Virus record (IMG/VR): IMGVR_UViG_3300017751_000144
Location: 1 to 29,115 of that record
Source of the DNA: a virus
DNA: 29,115 nucleotides
Direction: 5' to 3' (one strand)
Part shown: one piece after another, positions 18,601 through 26,622 of the stretch
Position numbering within the stretch: position 1 is the first letter of the stretch
Layout: every line of letters starts with the position of its first letter
The notes under the pieces: generated by a model
Database searches by the model: none
Seen by the model: only the letters and a program-made list of their open reading frames with translations
What the model was told of the DNA's origin: nothing
Made by a program: the position numbers and the translations under genes

Positions 18601-19705
18601 ATACAGTCATAATAATGAAGACACTCAAGATGCTTACGGTAAGCAGTGGATGTTCAAAGACAGTAGTAGCTATAGTGTATCTGGAGGCCGACCTTCGCTT
18701 CTCGTTAATAATACTAACTTAACGACTGGTACTTCGGCTGGGATTGCTGTGAGTAATCCATCAGGCGCAGATTGGTACGCATCAAGCGCACCGGATCCGT
18801 CATTCTTTATGGGAGCTAGACTAAAAACCTCAAACAAAACTGATCAGAACATTAAAGTTATCTGGGCAGATAGCACTAGAGTATATCTAAGTGGTGTTCC
18901 TAACGGCACTCCAACTGGAGTAAAACTCCTCGTAGATAGAGCAAACGCTACTTATAATCTTGAGACTAAGCAAGTTATTCTTAGCACTCAACAATCTAAT
19001 GCTGTGCGTAATAGAGTTCAGGTTTATCCTACAAAACTCTCTGCTTCTAACTTAGGCAACAATCCAGTTCGTATGAGATTTAAGAAGACTCCTATATTCC
19101 AAACTGACACAGCCTACGCTGGCACATTCACATTAGATGCTCCTTACACACTCACTGCCGCAAACGAGCCATTGAGTTCTGTTGGAGTAACTGAGAGTGG
19201 TGGCGCTGGAACATACTTCGACAATAACGAAAGTCTTTTTGGATGGTTCGAAGCGTTAGTGGATTCTGATGCGATAACAGTGTTTGGTAGATTATATAAA
19301 GTCTCCGATGAGTACTACTTCGAACTCCTAGAATCTTACAACGGTACCATTGAGCTAAAAGCTGGTGTGTTCTTGCCCGATCTTAGATTTGAAGCAGATG
19401 GAGATAGTATCAACCAAGAAAGCATAACCAAAGTGTCACAAGAAAAGGAAGGATTGAGTTCAATTAAAATTACGAATGATACTGTAGTTCCTATTCCAGG
19501 AACCGGTACTAACGTAGCGACTATATACTTACAAGCGGGAACAGAACAACTCGACCTAAGTCCTTACTTTGATTACAATAAAGAATATCTATCATTCCCG
19601 CTTACGGACCAAGCAGATAGTCTTTATTTTGCAGTTGACTCTGACACATCAGCAGGAGATCCACCAGATCAAGTAAGTTTGGGTTGTACGTGGGAAGAAC
19701 AATAA
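15680..19705 (+). CDS. Giant virion structural protein with FRYQPGR module (paralogue A)
   Basis: A 1341-residue protein. The N-terminal part has PVVIASDQTAIPV, then SEVALSLLGIPRAE...FADVNTY (from residue 54), FRYQPGRVSAATFGV at 126-140, and a VVRR segment. The C-terminal part has LKIEFSWYGAVGALFLAYVP (from 872) and KYGASYYIDGGDRGTVRL. All these are matched in the next gene, so the two are paralogues. Between them this protein carries about 600 extra residues (roughly 232-860). That insert includes two copies of a KCxRD...YxxG...GGxAxTKxN unit anchored at Cys288 and Cys434, a repeat I associate with structural proteins of marine T4-like phages. The role is presumably a baseplate-peripheral or fibre protein; no enzyme motif is visible. 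The start has a strong Shine-Dalgarno, AAGGAAGGA, ten bases upstream. Confidence 0.8.
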   Translation: MSSITNVNNNASVVNVGRTTPVSPGVQPASKSIPVVIASDQTAIPVEEQNKVQSEVALSLLGIPRAEVALGIFADVNTYDVNPTEWSSSPQYHITGHGIQHLPTEAGALVEAPRNKTAVLTSKRFFRYQPGRVSAATFGVKSTVSNSDFAQNPSIRKFGIYDNFDGYFWETRNNSQEDNFSVVRRSQSLTKGPSSPTGIVGAPLKGGAPAQTIGRTQFDDYRIIGNGAKEGTLPSTLLVKDRELISTNRFTIINTAMAAVVADNASYYADLATLLGGTATAALMEEKCKRDLDYWVGFYILDMEWGGTAHTKLNITNYGGAFLPNIPLYEQPAHTELKAALIGFAGLSTAGINKLTALTNITNAAFNRTVGQSILLQSISDSDYGNKGKIDTIFDTKSHYWAYHVAVKDISGGTLSYQYPSDYPYSEAELIYKCQRDIGYIIGGYKNDISGGGDAETKYNMSMYFKGGREATVGVAGTPGFGMSIYSQNAGGGSNPVQAEIDRHTHLKSTILEDLIGASGSTTNAISGLGYTSSSTEYVKASALSTRVIANFSEEDTQQMDNSGDRGFAGNMVAMRDGIILTHSAVYDPQLLKDIEQIKTVSDTDNQLKLTKGHVVFNAHVKVKTAVPSVSGSTGLAADTVYKVKNVVGPKGNEFTLTDEAGVAQTFAVADVPANFYVETVVPFIFPKTGQAGYVSDRNNGYTGYDPVSYRAGFTPALNVDGSNDTFPRGMVFPYMYAIDDNLIASDSSTSLRVGYINTAEDISTAAGLTIVCNQIDQVNFDPGYVTWVRNNVKPEYWGVYDYRVPRSRFSHDTLDGRTEVTNPPSKDRVFSDVATGETGTARPGQKFKIGGIAQNMTSLYNFDFTKVTMLKIEFSWYGAVGALFLAYVPVDNGEARWVRVHHLRASNQYKNASLGNATLPITYTTYGGGDQYSLGDGEDQNFIDRGYGSQSHSIVKYGASYYIDGGDRGTVRLYSHNNEDTQDAYGKQWMFKDSSSYSVSGGRPSLLVNNTNLTTGTSAGIAVSNPSGADWYASSAPDPSFFMGARLKTSNKTDQNIKVIWADSTRVYLSGVPNGTPTGVKLLVDRANATYNLETKQVILSTQQSNAVRNRVQVYPTKLSASNLGNNPVRMRFKKTPIFQTDTAYAGTFTLDAPYTLTAANEPLSSVGVTESGGAGTYFDNNESLFGWFEALVDSDAITVFGRLYKVSDEYYFELLESYNGTIELKAGVFLPDLRFEADGDSINQESITKVSQEKEGLSSIKITNDTVVPIPGTGTNVATIYLQAGTEQLDLSPYFDYNKEYLSFPLTDQADSLYFAVDSDTSAGDPPDQVSLGCTWEEQ
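16541..17335 (+). repeat. Two protein-level repeats of a KCxRD...GGxAxTK unit
   Basis: Within paralogue A, residues 287-323 (KCKRDLDYWVGFY...WGGTAHTKLNITNYGG) and 433-469 (KCQRDIGYIIGGY...GGGDAETKYNMSMYFKGG) align, about 146 residues apart. Each is followed by a helical HTxLKxxxxxxxG segment. The nucleotide sequences have diverged, so this is an old duplication. Confidence 0.7.
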
Positions 19706-19708
19706 CTC

Positions 19709-22700
19709 ATGCCAAAGCAGATAAAACTTGGACTGGATAAAGTACCTGCTCCAGTTACGAAGCAGTTTACTCAGCTTATCGACATTGAAGGTAACCTTCT
19801 TTTCGATGCCGCAGGTAATCCAGTTGTAACAGAAGACGAAGCAGTACTTGGATCTTTTTCCAAGTCTGCTTCTGCAACTTCTATATTTTCTAATAACTAT
19901 AATTCTGATAAGCCAATATCAGTTCCTATTGCTGAACAATTTTCTGGAGAATCAGAAGTCAGTAGTTCGATACTTGGTGTGCCTCGTGCAGAAGAGCAAT
20001 TAAGTCTTTTCGCAGACGTTTCGACTTACGGTTTAGATGAGGAGAACTGGAACTATTACACGTTTTCAAATTCTACTTATCCAGGAGAATGGTATCGTAA
20101 ACAGAATCCAGTTTTCGGCAGAAGATTTGATCCTAAGTTTACCGAAGAAAGTTCAGAGCAAGCACTATCTATCTCGACCTTTCCTAGTCAGTATAACTTT
20201 CCAGGAAGTACGATAGCAGAAAGGCGAGAAGCGCCTACTGCTAATATGCAAGCCTACATGAATTTCATAGCCATGGGCAAGTATCTGTATACAATATTTA
20301 TCGATGTCAATCCAGTTTTCGCCAAAGCTAATTTTTTAGATACTACTATCAAAGTAATATCTTCAGGAGAATTAGAGTTTGATACTACGTCAAGCAGTTC
20401 GTTCAGTACTAATGGACTTTCATTTAGCAACGATGCCAATTTTCACGATGTAGAATATGGAGATGACCTTCAAGAATCTTTCGATCAGATAGAAAGATGG
20501 ACTTATATGTACGATAGAATTGTAGTGGGAGATGCAAGTTTTCCCACAATTCTTAACGAAGAGAAGTCCCGAAAATTCAAGTTAGAGTATGATTCTATCA
20601 GAAGATTCTTATCATCTAAGTCACAGCCTGGCGGTTCATCTCAAGCAACAAAGTTTGCTATTCTTGAAAGTAAGAAGACTTTCAGGTATCAGCCTGGTCG
20701 AGCAAGTGGATTCACGTTCGGTGTTAGACAAGAGACTGACCCATCTTCAAACGTAAACACTATCGAATGGGGATGCTCAAACGATACAGACGAATATATG
20801 TTTCAGTTAGTTGGTTCTAGATTTAACATTGTTCGTAGAAGTGTAATCAAGTTGCCAGATGATCTTCTATTGAAACAAGGACTGGAAGTAAGTGATCAAT
20901 CATCATCTGCTATTGAGCCAAAAGGCGTAGGCATTCGTGAGGCGATGTGGGAAACAGTAATACCTAGAACCAAGTTCAATGGAGACAGTCTTCTCGGTAA
21001 CGGTAAATCAGGATATATTCTATCATTCGAAGATGTAACTATGTACAAGATTGAATTCTCTTGGTATGGAGCGATCGGTGCCAAATTCTATGCGTATGTG
21101 CCTTCTTTGGTTGGAGATGCACGTTGGGTATTAATGCATAGATTAGTTATTGAGAATGGATTAGGAAAACCCATTCTTAAGAATCCAGACTTCAAATTCA
21201 AATATATGATCTTCACTGAAGATAATGCCACAATGCAAAAGCCCGTATCTCTATACAAATATGGTAGTAGTTATTATGTAGACGGAGGAGATGAAGGCAC
21301 TATTAAGTTGGCAACTACCACAGTAGACAGCAAAGACTTTACACAACGAAGTCCCATTCTAGGAATCTTGCCTAAGCAAAAAATATTCAATCAAGATGGT
21401 GAAGGTCTTACCAACTTTAAGAAAGCCTATCCATCTACGATGTCAATATCTAGTGATATTGATGCTAGAATTGATGTTGAGGATATTAGTGGATCTCCTG
21501 ATGGAGTACACTTCAACTTTTCTCCATCTCTACACAACGGAGTACATGCATTATCAACGACACTAGACTTTAGATTTATAGGCAGTGCTGGATCACAAGT
21601 AGATATATTAAGTGGACCAACATTAATCGCCAGTAACTTTCTTGAAGGCACTAAATATGAAATAGTGACTCCAGGAAACACCAACTGGACAGACATAGGA
21701 TCTGCCAATGCATCCGTCGGTACTAAGTTTATTAAAAATGCAGTAGTCGCAACAGGTACCGGAACAGCTAAGAAGGTCAGTTTAGGCATAGAAGACGATA
21801 ATGCACATATAATTGCAGACGGAATTTATAACGCTTATGTTGACTATGACTATGATCCTGTCGACCACGAATCGTCTAGTATCCGAAGAAGAAATAGTAG
21901 TCAAGTCTTGATTACAGATTCTATTAGAAAGTATGAAAAATATGATGGTACAGTTGAGGATACAATCAATAGTCCTACATTTACTGGTAGACTCTCTAAC
22001 TATCATGCGTTAGCGGCGTCAACTGTTCCTATCTACGGCAATAATTTTAAAATACATTTCTTGAATCCGTCATCAAAAGATAATAGTAGACACTTTGCAG
22101 AATTCGCAATATCTGTCACATCAAAGCTTCCTATTATCGACTCGACGGATAATAACAAGCTAAAATTTACTGATGATGCAGGCGTCTCAGAGCCTTATGA
22201 CATATATGGAGAACTTCATCAAGAGTATGCATGTGAAGGTACTCCTATAAACTACTCAACTAAAGCTGAAAGATATGAGTGGGATCCTGGATATTCTGAC
22301 ATGTTTATGGTAGATAACAGAATACCTTCTCCACTTGGAGCAGACTCTGGATATATATCAGCCGTAAAGGGTGAAGTGCGAGTAGTAAGTTATTCGGTAG
22401 AAAGTGTAGCCGAAGGCACAGGAGACTTTGCTGGTAAATGGAAAATAACTTTTGCGGGAGGTGCACCATCTACAAGCTTATTTACTGTAGATAGTTCTGG
22501 CAACATCGTCCCAGAAAGTACTGAAATTGGAGTAGCTAGTGAAGGCATAGGAGTATATTATACAACTCTTCCAGAGCAAGGCGATGACGGTAAGTCCTTT
22601 GCTTATGTATATCCAGATCCAACTGATGATGGTAGTGGTCCAGGATCAAGAACTATTACGAGCATTCAAACTAAAACTATAACACTTACTCACGATTGGC

Positions 22701-23197
22701 AACTTGACCCTGCATTGAATGGCGATAGCTTCACTAAATCTAAAGCAGTAAAGTTCAATGCACAGCCTTTGTATCTAGTAGTTGGCTTAAAAGATAATGC
22801 AAAAGTAAACAACATCATAGTAGAAGAATTTACTGCCGATCAAGTACTCACGCATACTCCAGTCTTTATTAAAGATGCTCCCAACTTAACAGTAGTCGGA
22901 TCAGGATCTTCGAGTAACGTACTCTCTCCTTCTGCGTTTCAAGCAGGCGATAGACTTTCTAGTATTAGATTTGATGATCAGTGTTTGAATCCATTAAGAC
23001 CTGGAACTAAAATATATTCGCTGTTCGTAAAGGGCGGGGTGCCAGAGAAGTTTGACTTGTCTAACATCTTCGGCAGAGATAGAAAAGGATTAGCTAGAGG
23101 ACTACTAAATAATAGTGCAGTATATCTCACTGCATCAGCCGTAGATGGAACATCTGTCGGCAATGTAGAACTAACTATCACAGTGAAGGAACAGTAA
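19709..23197 (+). CDS. Giant virion structural protein with FRYQPGR module (paralogue B)
   Basis: A 1162-residue paralogue of the preceding gene. Shared blocks are SEVSSSILGVPRAE...LFADVSTY (from residue 82), FRYQPGRASGFTFGV (325-339), an FNIVRRS segment, PRTKFNGDSLLGNGKSG, YKIEFSWYGAIGAKFYAYVP (from 447) and KYGSSYYVDGGDEGTIKL. Here the FRYQPGR and WYGA blocks are only about 124 residues apart, against 748 in the neighbour. Instead, about 200 extra residues (roughly 115-315) precede FRYQPGR. A beta module copy is at 21644-21778. The C-terminal 500 residues are beta-rich and not recognised. Only 3 bases separate it from the previous stop, and its own stop shares one base with the next start (TAATG), so it belongs to a coupled series. 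Virion structural role inferred; no catalytic motif seen. Confidence 0.8.
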   Translation: MPKQIKLGLDKVPAPVTKQFTQLIDIEGNLLFDAAGNPVVTEDEAVLGSFSKSASATSIFSNNYNSDKPISVPIAEQFSGESEVSSSILGVPRAEEQLSLFADVSTYGLDEENWNYYTFSNSTYPGEWYRKQNPVFGRRFDPKFTEESSEQALSISTFPSQYNFPGSTIAERREAPTANMQAYMNFIAMGKYLYTIFIDVNPVFAKANFLDTTIKVISSGELEFDTTSSSSFSTNGLSFSNDANFHDVEYGDDLQESFDQIERWTYMYDRIVVGDASFPTILNEEKSRKFKLEYDSIRRFLSSKSQPGGSSQATKFAILESKKTFRYQPGRASGFTFGVRQETDPSSNVNTIEWGCSNDTDEYMFQLVGSRFNIVRRSVIKLPDDLLLKQGLEVSDQSSSAIEPKGVGIREAMWETVIPRTKFNGDSLLGNGKSGYILSFEDVTMYKIEFSWYGAIGAKFYAYVPSLVGDARWVLMHRLVIENGLGKPILKNPDFKFKYMIFTEDNATMQKPVSLYKYGSSYYVDGGDEGTIKLATTTVDSKDFTQRSPILGILPKQKIFNQDGEGLTNFKKAYPSTMSISSDIDARIDVEDISGSPDGVHFNFSPSLHNGVHALSTTLDFRFIGSAGSQVDILSGPTLIASNFLEGTKYEIVTPGNTNWTDIGSANASVGTKFIKNAVVATGTGTAKKVSLGIEDDNAHIIADGIYNAYVDYDYDPVDHESSSIRRRNSSQVLITDSIRKYEKYDGTVEDTINSPTFTGRLSNYHALAASTVPIYGNNFKIHFLNPSSKDNSRHFAEFAISVTSKLPIIDSTDNNKLKFTDDAGVSEPYDIYGELHQEYACEGTPINYSTKAERYEWDPGYSDMFMVDNRIPSPLGADSGYISAVKGEVRVVSYSVESVAEGTGDFAGKWKITFAGGAPSTSLFTVDSSGNIVPESTEIGVASEGIGVYYTTLPEQGDDGKSFAYVYPDPTDDGSGPGSRTITSIQTKTITLTHDWQLDPALNGDSFTKSKAVKFNAQPLYLVVGLKDNAKVNNIIVEEFTADQVLTHTPVFIKDAPNLTVVGSGSSSNVLSPSAFQAGDRLSSIRFDDQCLNPLRPGTKIYSLFVKGGVPEKFDLSNIFGRDRKGLARGLLNNSAVYLTASAVDGTSVGNVELTITVKEQ
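21644..21778 (+). repeat. Beta module GxxYxI...GTxF...GTGT, copy 4 of 4
   Basis: This encodes EGTKYEIVTPGNTNWTDIG then ASVGTKFIKNAVVATGTGTA. It fits the GxxYxI..xGxTxWxxIG...GTxFxA...GTGTA consensus shared with the fibre encoded at 12523-15678 and, more loosely, the gene at 1-2451. Confidence 0.65.
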
Positions 23198-25662
23198 TGC
23201 CATTTAGAGGTCTAAACGTACAACTAGCACTAAACGATGTCGATTCTGCTTCTACGGCTCTTCGGAACTTAGGACTCGACCAAAGAGACTTGGCACTGAT
23301 CTCTGGTTTAGCTACGGGCGTACAAGTTCAGCCCGATGAACTGCACACTCTTGCAGGTCTCGTAGTAGATCAGAAAAAGGAGTTGGCCGCTTTAGCTAGA
23401 TCGTCAACAACAGTAGGATCAATACTAACGAGTCTTACTGACATTGGACAACCTTTAGATTTTAATCTTGAAATAGATAATCAGATTAATGCCGCTGCCA
23501 TCAAATACAAATATCTAGACTACTCCAATAACACAATGAAGACTGCTGATATATCCACGTCACGTGTATCATCTTGGTCGACAATAGGCACTTCTATTTT
23601 GTATGGCGGTGAAGTTAAAGTCACTGGTGATAGTATAACTCTCGACAGTTTAGGCACAAGTACCGCTCCAATCGCCAAAGCATTTAGAGCAGAGGTTCCT
23701 ACTCATAAAATTGGATTGAAAGTCAACGGGTCTGTTGAAGAGTTTTATGCGATGAAAGGAATTCCTTTAAAGTTTGACGCATTCTTTAGAAATGCAAATT
23801 TCAGACATGCCGTGACTTCTATAAGTGATAGTGCCGGCATTGTTCCTCCTGTTTGGAGAGTCACAAATAAGGCTGGAGGACAATCATATAATACTGGAGA
23901 TGCAACTGGATCTATTGGAGCTGGTAGTGTTGGATCTCCTGCACAATATTCATTCAGAGATAGTTCTAGTAAGGCTCGCACAGTTGAGTTCTTCTATAAC
24001 CCAGCGAACATTAACGAACTGGGCATGGCTAGCATAAACTTAACTACTTGGACGAACGTAGGTCTAGATAACTTACGTAAACTCGATATATCTCAAAATG
24101 ACTTTTACGAACTACCTAAGTTTGGAGACTCAAGTAGAAACGGAGATAGTCTTGCGGTTACGCTAGAGCAGATCGTGCTTACAGGTAATAACCTTTCAAG
24201 GGCAAAAGACTCTGCTGGCGTAAGTATTCCTGCCAATACGCAATTGAACACGCTTCCTCTCACGCTGACCCATTTGACGATGAACGGAGTATTCAGTGAT
24301 TCTACCACCATTGATTTAACTGACTACACACAATTAACTAATTTGAATATGAGTACATACTACGCTAGAAATGCTCAAAGACGTATGACTGGAGGAACAG
24401 TTACTCCAAAAACGTATCATAACGCAACTCTAGGTATTGTCAATTATTCTATATATCATCAACCTTATTCTCAACTTGCTAATGGAGTTTGCTCAAGCCC
24501 TAGATTGAACTATCTATACTTTCCTTGGTGTGGCGTGAATGCAAAAGAGGGCGGTGGTAATATAACCATAGCAAGTCCAGTCATAACATCATTTATTTCT
24601 TACGGTAATAGTCACAACGTAGTTAATATGTCGGGTAAAAATAACCTTGGCAATTATATTCAAGCATATTCTAGTCCAGGCTCAGATAAAAGTTTGCAAA
24701 ATAAATTTACTGGATGTTCAGCACTCACTCAAATATACTGCTATGCATCTGGAGGAATCACAGGTGATATAGGAACAGTTGTAAAAGATCAAGGTCTTAC
24801 ATCACTAAGCACTCTAGATGTTAGATACACTGGAGTTACTGGAGAACTAAGAGATGATAGCTTCAGTCAAGCAAGTGCGCTAGTCCATTTTAGAGTTTCT
24901 GGAGGAAACGTAGGCAGTGGAGTTGCGGCTGCCGATAGAGACTTTTGGGGAACTACAGATTCTATCAACAACAACTCATCTAACGGAGACGTATTCAAGG
25001 ACTGTGGTAACTTAAATTGGATATACTGCTATCAAGCTGGAAACGTAGGTGGACCATTACCAGACTTTTCTCGTAATCCAAATTTACGAGGAATATACAT
25101 ATATAATACTGCTATTAATGGCACTTTACCTAATCTAGTAAATAATCAAAGGCTTTACTATCTGAGATTGAATTCATCTCAACTGAGTGGCACTATCCCT
25201 ACTTGGTCAACAAATGCACTAAGTTACGTATTCATTAATAACAATAACTTAAGTGGCACTATACCAGCACTACAGACTCCTTATCTATACTATTTGTATG
25301 CTCAGTCTAATAACTTTTCTGGTAATTTGCCAACGTTTGCTGGTGCTGTAAGACTTCAGAGACTATATCTTAATAGTAATTCGATAACTGGATATACTTC
25401 AGAGGCATTGAAATATAACACAAGTCTAAGCATTATAGATTTAAGCAACAACAGTCTTCCTTCATCAGCAGGTATTCCCTTGATCGATGACCTGTTTGAT
25501 AACTACGGATTGAATCCTAGAAGTGGAGTTAGTGTAAACTTACTAGGTAACAATGGATTAAATAGATCAGATATAGTATCTCAGAATGAAGGCGAACAGA
25601 GTCCAGCTTCAAAGCTCGCTTTTCTGGAACAGTACTGGACAATTCTGCTAGATGCAACTTAA
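23197..25662 (+). CDS. Leucine-rich-repeat virion protein, putative receptor-binding fibre
   Basis: An 821-residue protein. Residues 1-60 are helical and carry ALRNLGL (21-27), a motif shared in position with the two following genes. Residues ~60-285 are beta-rich. From about residue 290 (NLRKLDISQND) to 760 there are leucine-rich repeats, most regular at the end. Repeat leucines fall at 606, 630, 653, 675, 697, 720 and 744, a period of 22-24 residues. Units read LYYLRLNSSQLSGTIP, LSYVFINNNNLSGTIP, LYYLYAQSNNFSGNLP, matching the LxxLxLxxNxLSGxIP class best known from plant receptors. A capping helix, ASKLAFLEQYWTILLD, ends the protein. There is no signal peptide, anchor or enzyme domain, and the gene sits among fibre genes, so it is probably a virion adhesin. 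The Shine-Dalgarno is GAAGGAA; the start overlaps the upstream stop by one base. Confidence 0.85.
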   Translation: MPFRGLNVQLALNDVDSASTALRNLGLDQRDLALISGLATGVQVQPDELHTLAGLVVDQKKELAALARSSTTVGSILTSLTDIGQPLDFNLEIDNQINAAAIKYKYLDYSNNTMKTADISTSRVSSWSTIGTSILYGGEVKVTGDSITLDSLGTSTAPIAKAFRAEVPTHKIGLKVNGSVEEFYAMKGIPLKFDAFFRNANFRHAVTSISDSAGIVPPVWRVTNKAGGQSYNTGDATGSIGAGSVGSPAQYSFRDSSSKARTVEFFYNPANINELGMASINLTTWTNVGLDNLRKLDISQNDFYELPKFGDSSRNGDSLAVTLEQIVLTGNNLSRAKDSAGVSIPANTQLNTLPLTLTHLTMNGVFSDSTTIDLTDYTQLTNLNMSTYYARNAQRRMTGGTVTPKTYHNATLGIVNYSIYHQPYSQLANGVCSSPRLNYLYFPWCGVNAKEGGGNITIASPVITSFISYGNSHNVVNMSGKNNLGNYIQAYSSPGSDKSLQNKFTGCSALTQIYCYASGGITGDIGTVVKDQGLTSLSTLDVRYTGVTGELRDDSFSQASALVHFRVSGGNVGSGVAAADRDFWGTTDSINNNSSNGDVFKDCGNLNWIYCYQAGNVGGPLPDFSRNPNLRGIYIYNTAINGTLPNLVNNQRLYYLRLNSSQLSGTIPTWSTNALSYVFINNNNLSGTIPALQTPYLYYLYAQSNNFSGNLPTFAGAVRLQRLYLNSNSITGYTSEALKYNTSLSIIDLSNNSLPSSAGIPLIDDLFDNYGLNPRSGVSVNLLGNNGLNRSDIVSQNEGEQSPASKLAFLEQYWTILLDAT
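25000..25440 (+). repeat. Regular leucine-rich-repeat tract
   Basis: Seven consecutive repeat units of 22-24 codons encode the C-terminal part of the LRR array. Two neighbouring units share near-identical coding for LSGTIP (starting at about 25186 and 25246), spaced 60-66 bases. This spacing could allow homologous unit gain or loss while keeping frame. Confidence 0.75.
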
Positions 25663-25671
25663 GGAAAAGAT

Positions 25672-26622
25672 ATGGCTCAAGGATTTGTAAGAGACTTAAA
25701 TTTAATAGAAAGTAGCACGGGTGCGCTTGATACTGCCTCTTTAAATAACTTAGGCGGTGCAGGCATTAAGAACGACCTAATGCTCTTTGACGGAAACTTT
25801 AAATTCTTATCTAAACTGGTACCCGCTGACTATAGCGTTTCAGGTGATACTGTTACAGTCTCAGGAGAAGGCAAAGTAGCGTTCTCTGACGGAACTAAGA
25901 TATCTATGGACGGTGCTGGGTTTTCTGGAGAGAGTGTATTTGAATACGAAGTTTTTGACTCGAATGGTATCGATAAGTTTCGAGTAAAGGATGGATTTGG
26001 ATCAGTGACTCCAGCGGGCACACTTAGACGGAACGACGGCGTTTCTTTTCAGAACCTATCGAATCTAAGCAGTAAACGACTTGAAGCTAGTTCATCATCA
26101 TCTACAGGAGTGGGAGCGGATGACGGTGCTTCTGATCTTTTCAATGCGTTTAATGCGTCTGAACAAGTAGACTACATTAGCGGTCAACTAGGAATATATT
26201 ACTATAAAAGAGGAAGAATTCCCTTAACATTTGAGGATTCTATCTTTGATCAAAAAGTTACTTTCAGAGGTCAAGTGATGATCGTTGATAGTGATGCTAC
26301 AGTAAGTAGTGTTCCAGATTCTAACTCACCAGGACTATTCATCATAGATGCTAATGATCCAACAGCTACAGCAGTTAGAGCATTTAGTGATGCGAGTAAT
26401 CCTTGGGATAATTCAGTAGCAGGTAAACTAGTTACAACTCAAGCAGTATCTCAGCCAAACGTTTTAACTTTTGAGCCCACATCTTCAAATGTTCCAAACT
26501 TTATTTCTAGTGGAAGTCCATTACTCATAGATTCCGAGAACAACACACTCGCTAGTTACACACATAAGCTTCCAGTAGTCGTTAACGGCACAACATTCTT
26601 TTTACTATTAAAGAATAGTTAA
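25672..26622 (+). CDS. Virion structural protein, fibre-associated (316 residues)
   Basis: No named family is recognised. The N-terminus, MAQGFVRDLNLIE, followed by SLNNLGGAGIKNDLMLF (residues 23-39) resembles the start of other marine phage structural proteins, and its SLNNLG matches ALRNLG and ALSNLL in the flanking genes. The middle (FNASEQVDYISGQLGIYYYKRGRIPLTF) and the C-terminal hairpin LPVVVNGTTFFLLLKNS are beta-rich. Similar GTTY/F-type endings occur in the convergent gene. A strong Shine-Dalgarno, AAGGAAAAG, ends four bases before the ATG and lies in the 9-base gap after the LRR gene. The two may therefore act together, for example as adaptor and adhesin (inference). The stop overlaps the convergent gene's stop. 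Confidence 0.75.
   Translation: MAQGFVRDLNLIESSTGALDTASLNNLGGAGIKNDLMLFDGNFKFLSKLVPADYSVSGDTVTVSGEGKVAFSDGTKISMDGAGFSGESVFEYEVFDSNGIDKFRVKDGFGSVTPAGTLRRNDGVSFQNLSNLSSKRLEASSSSSTGVGADDGASDLFNAFNASEQVDYISGQLGIYYYKRGRIPLTFEDSIFDQKVTFRGQVMIVDSDATVSSVPDSNSPGLFIIDANDPTATAVRAFSDASNPWDNSVAGKLVTTQAVSQPNVLTFEPTSSNVPNFISSGSPLLIDSENNTLASYTHKLPVVVNGTTFFLLLKNS
26595..26618. terminator. AT-rich hairpins at convergent gene ends, possible weak bidirectional terminator
   Basis: ATTCTTT (26595-26601) can pair with AAAGAAT (26610-26616). Alternatively CTATT (26605-26609) pairs with AATAG (26614-26618) around a four-base loop. Both lie just before the shared stop region. The stems contain only one G:C pair each and no clear U-run follows, so efficient termination is doubtful. 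Confidence 0.25.

Noticed and set aside
21427-21789. 120-codon open frame on the minus strand, and similar frames at 3465-3818 and 10123-10443
   Set aside because: They lie wholly inside well-supported plus-strand genes, have no ribosome binding site or promoter, and their composition is that of a reversed structural gene.
23197-25662. Diversity-generating retroelement acting on the LRR gene
   Set aside because: No reverse transcriptase, template repeat or accessory gene is present, and no near-identical copy of the repeat tract is seen elsewhere in the window.
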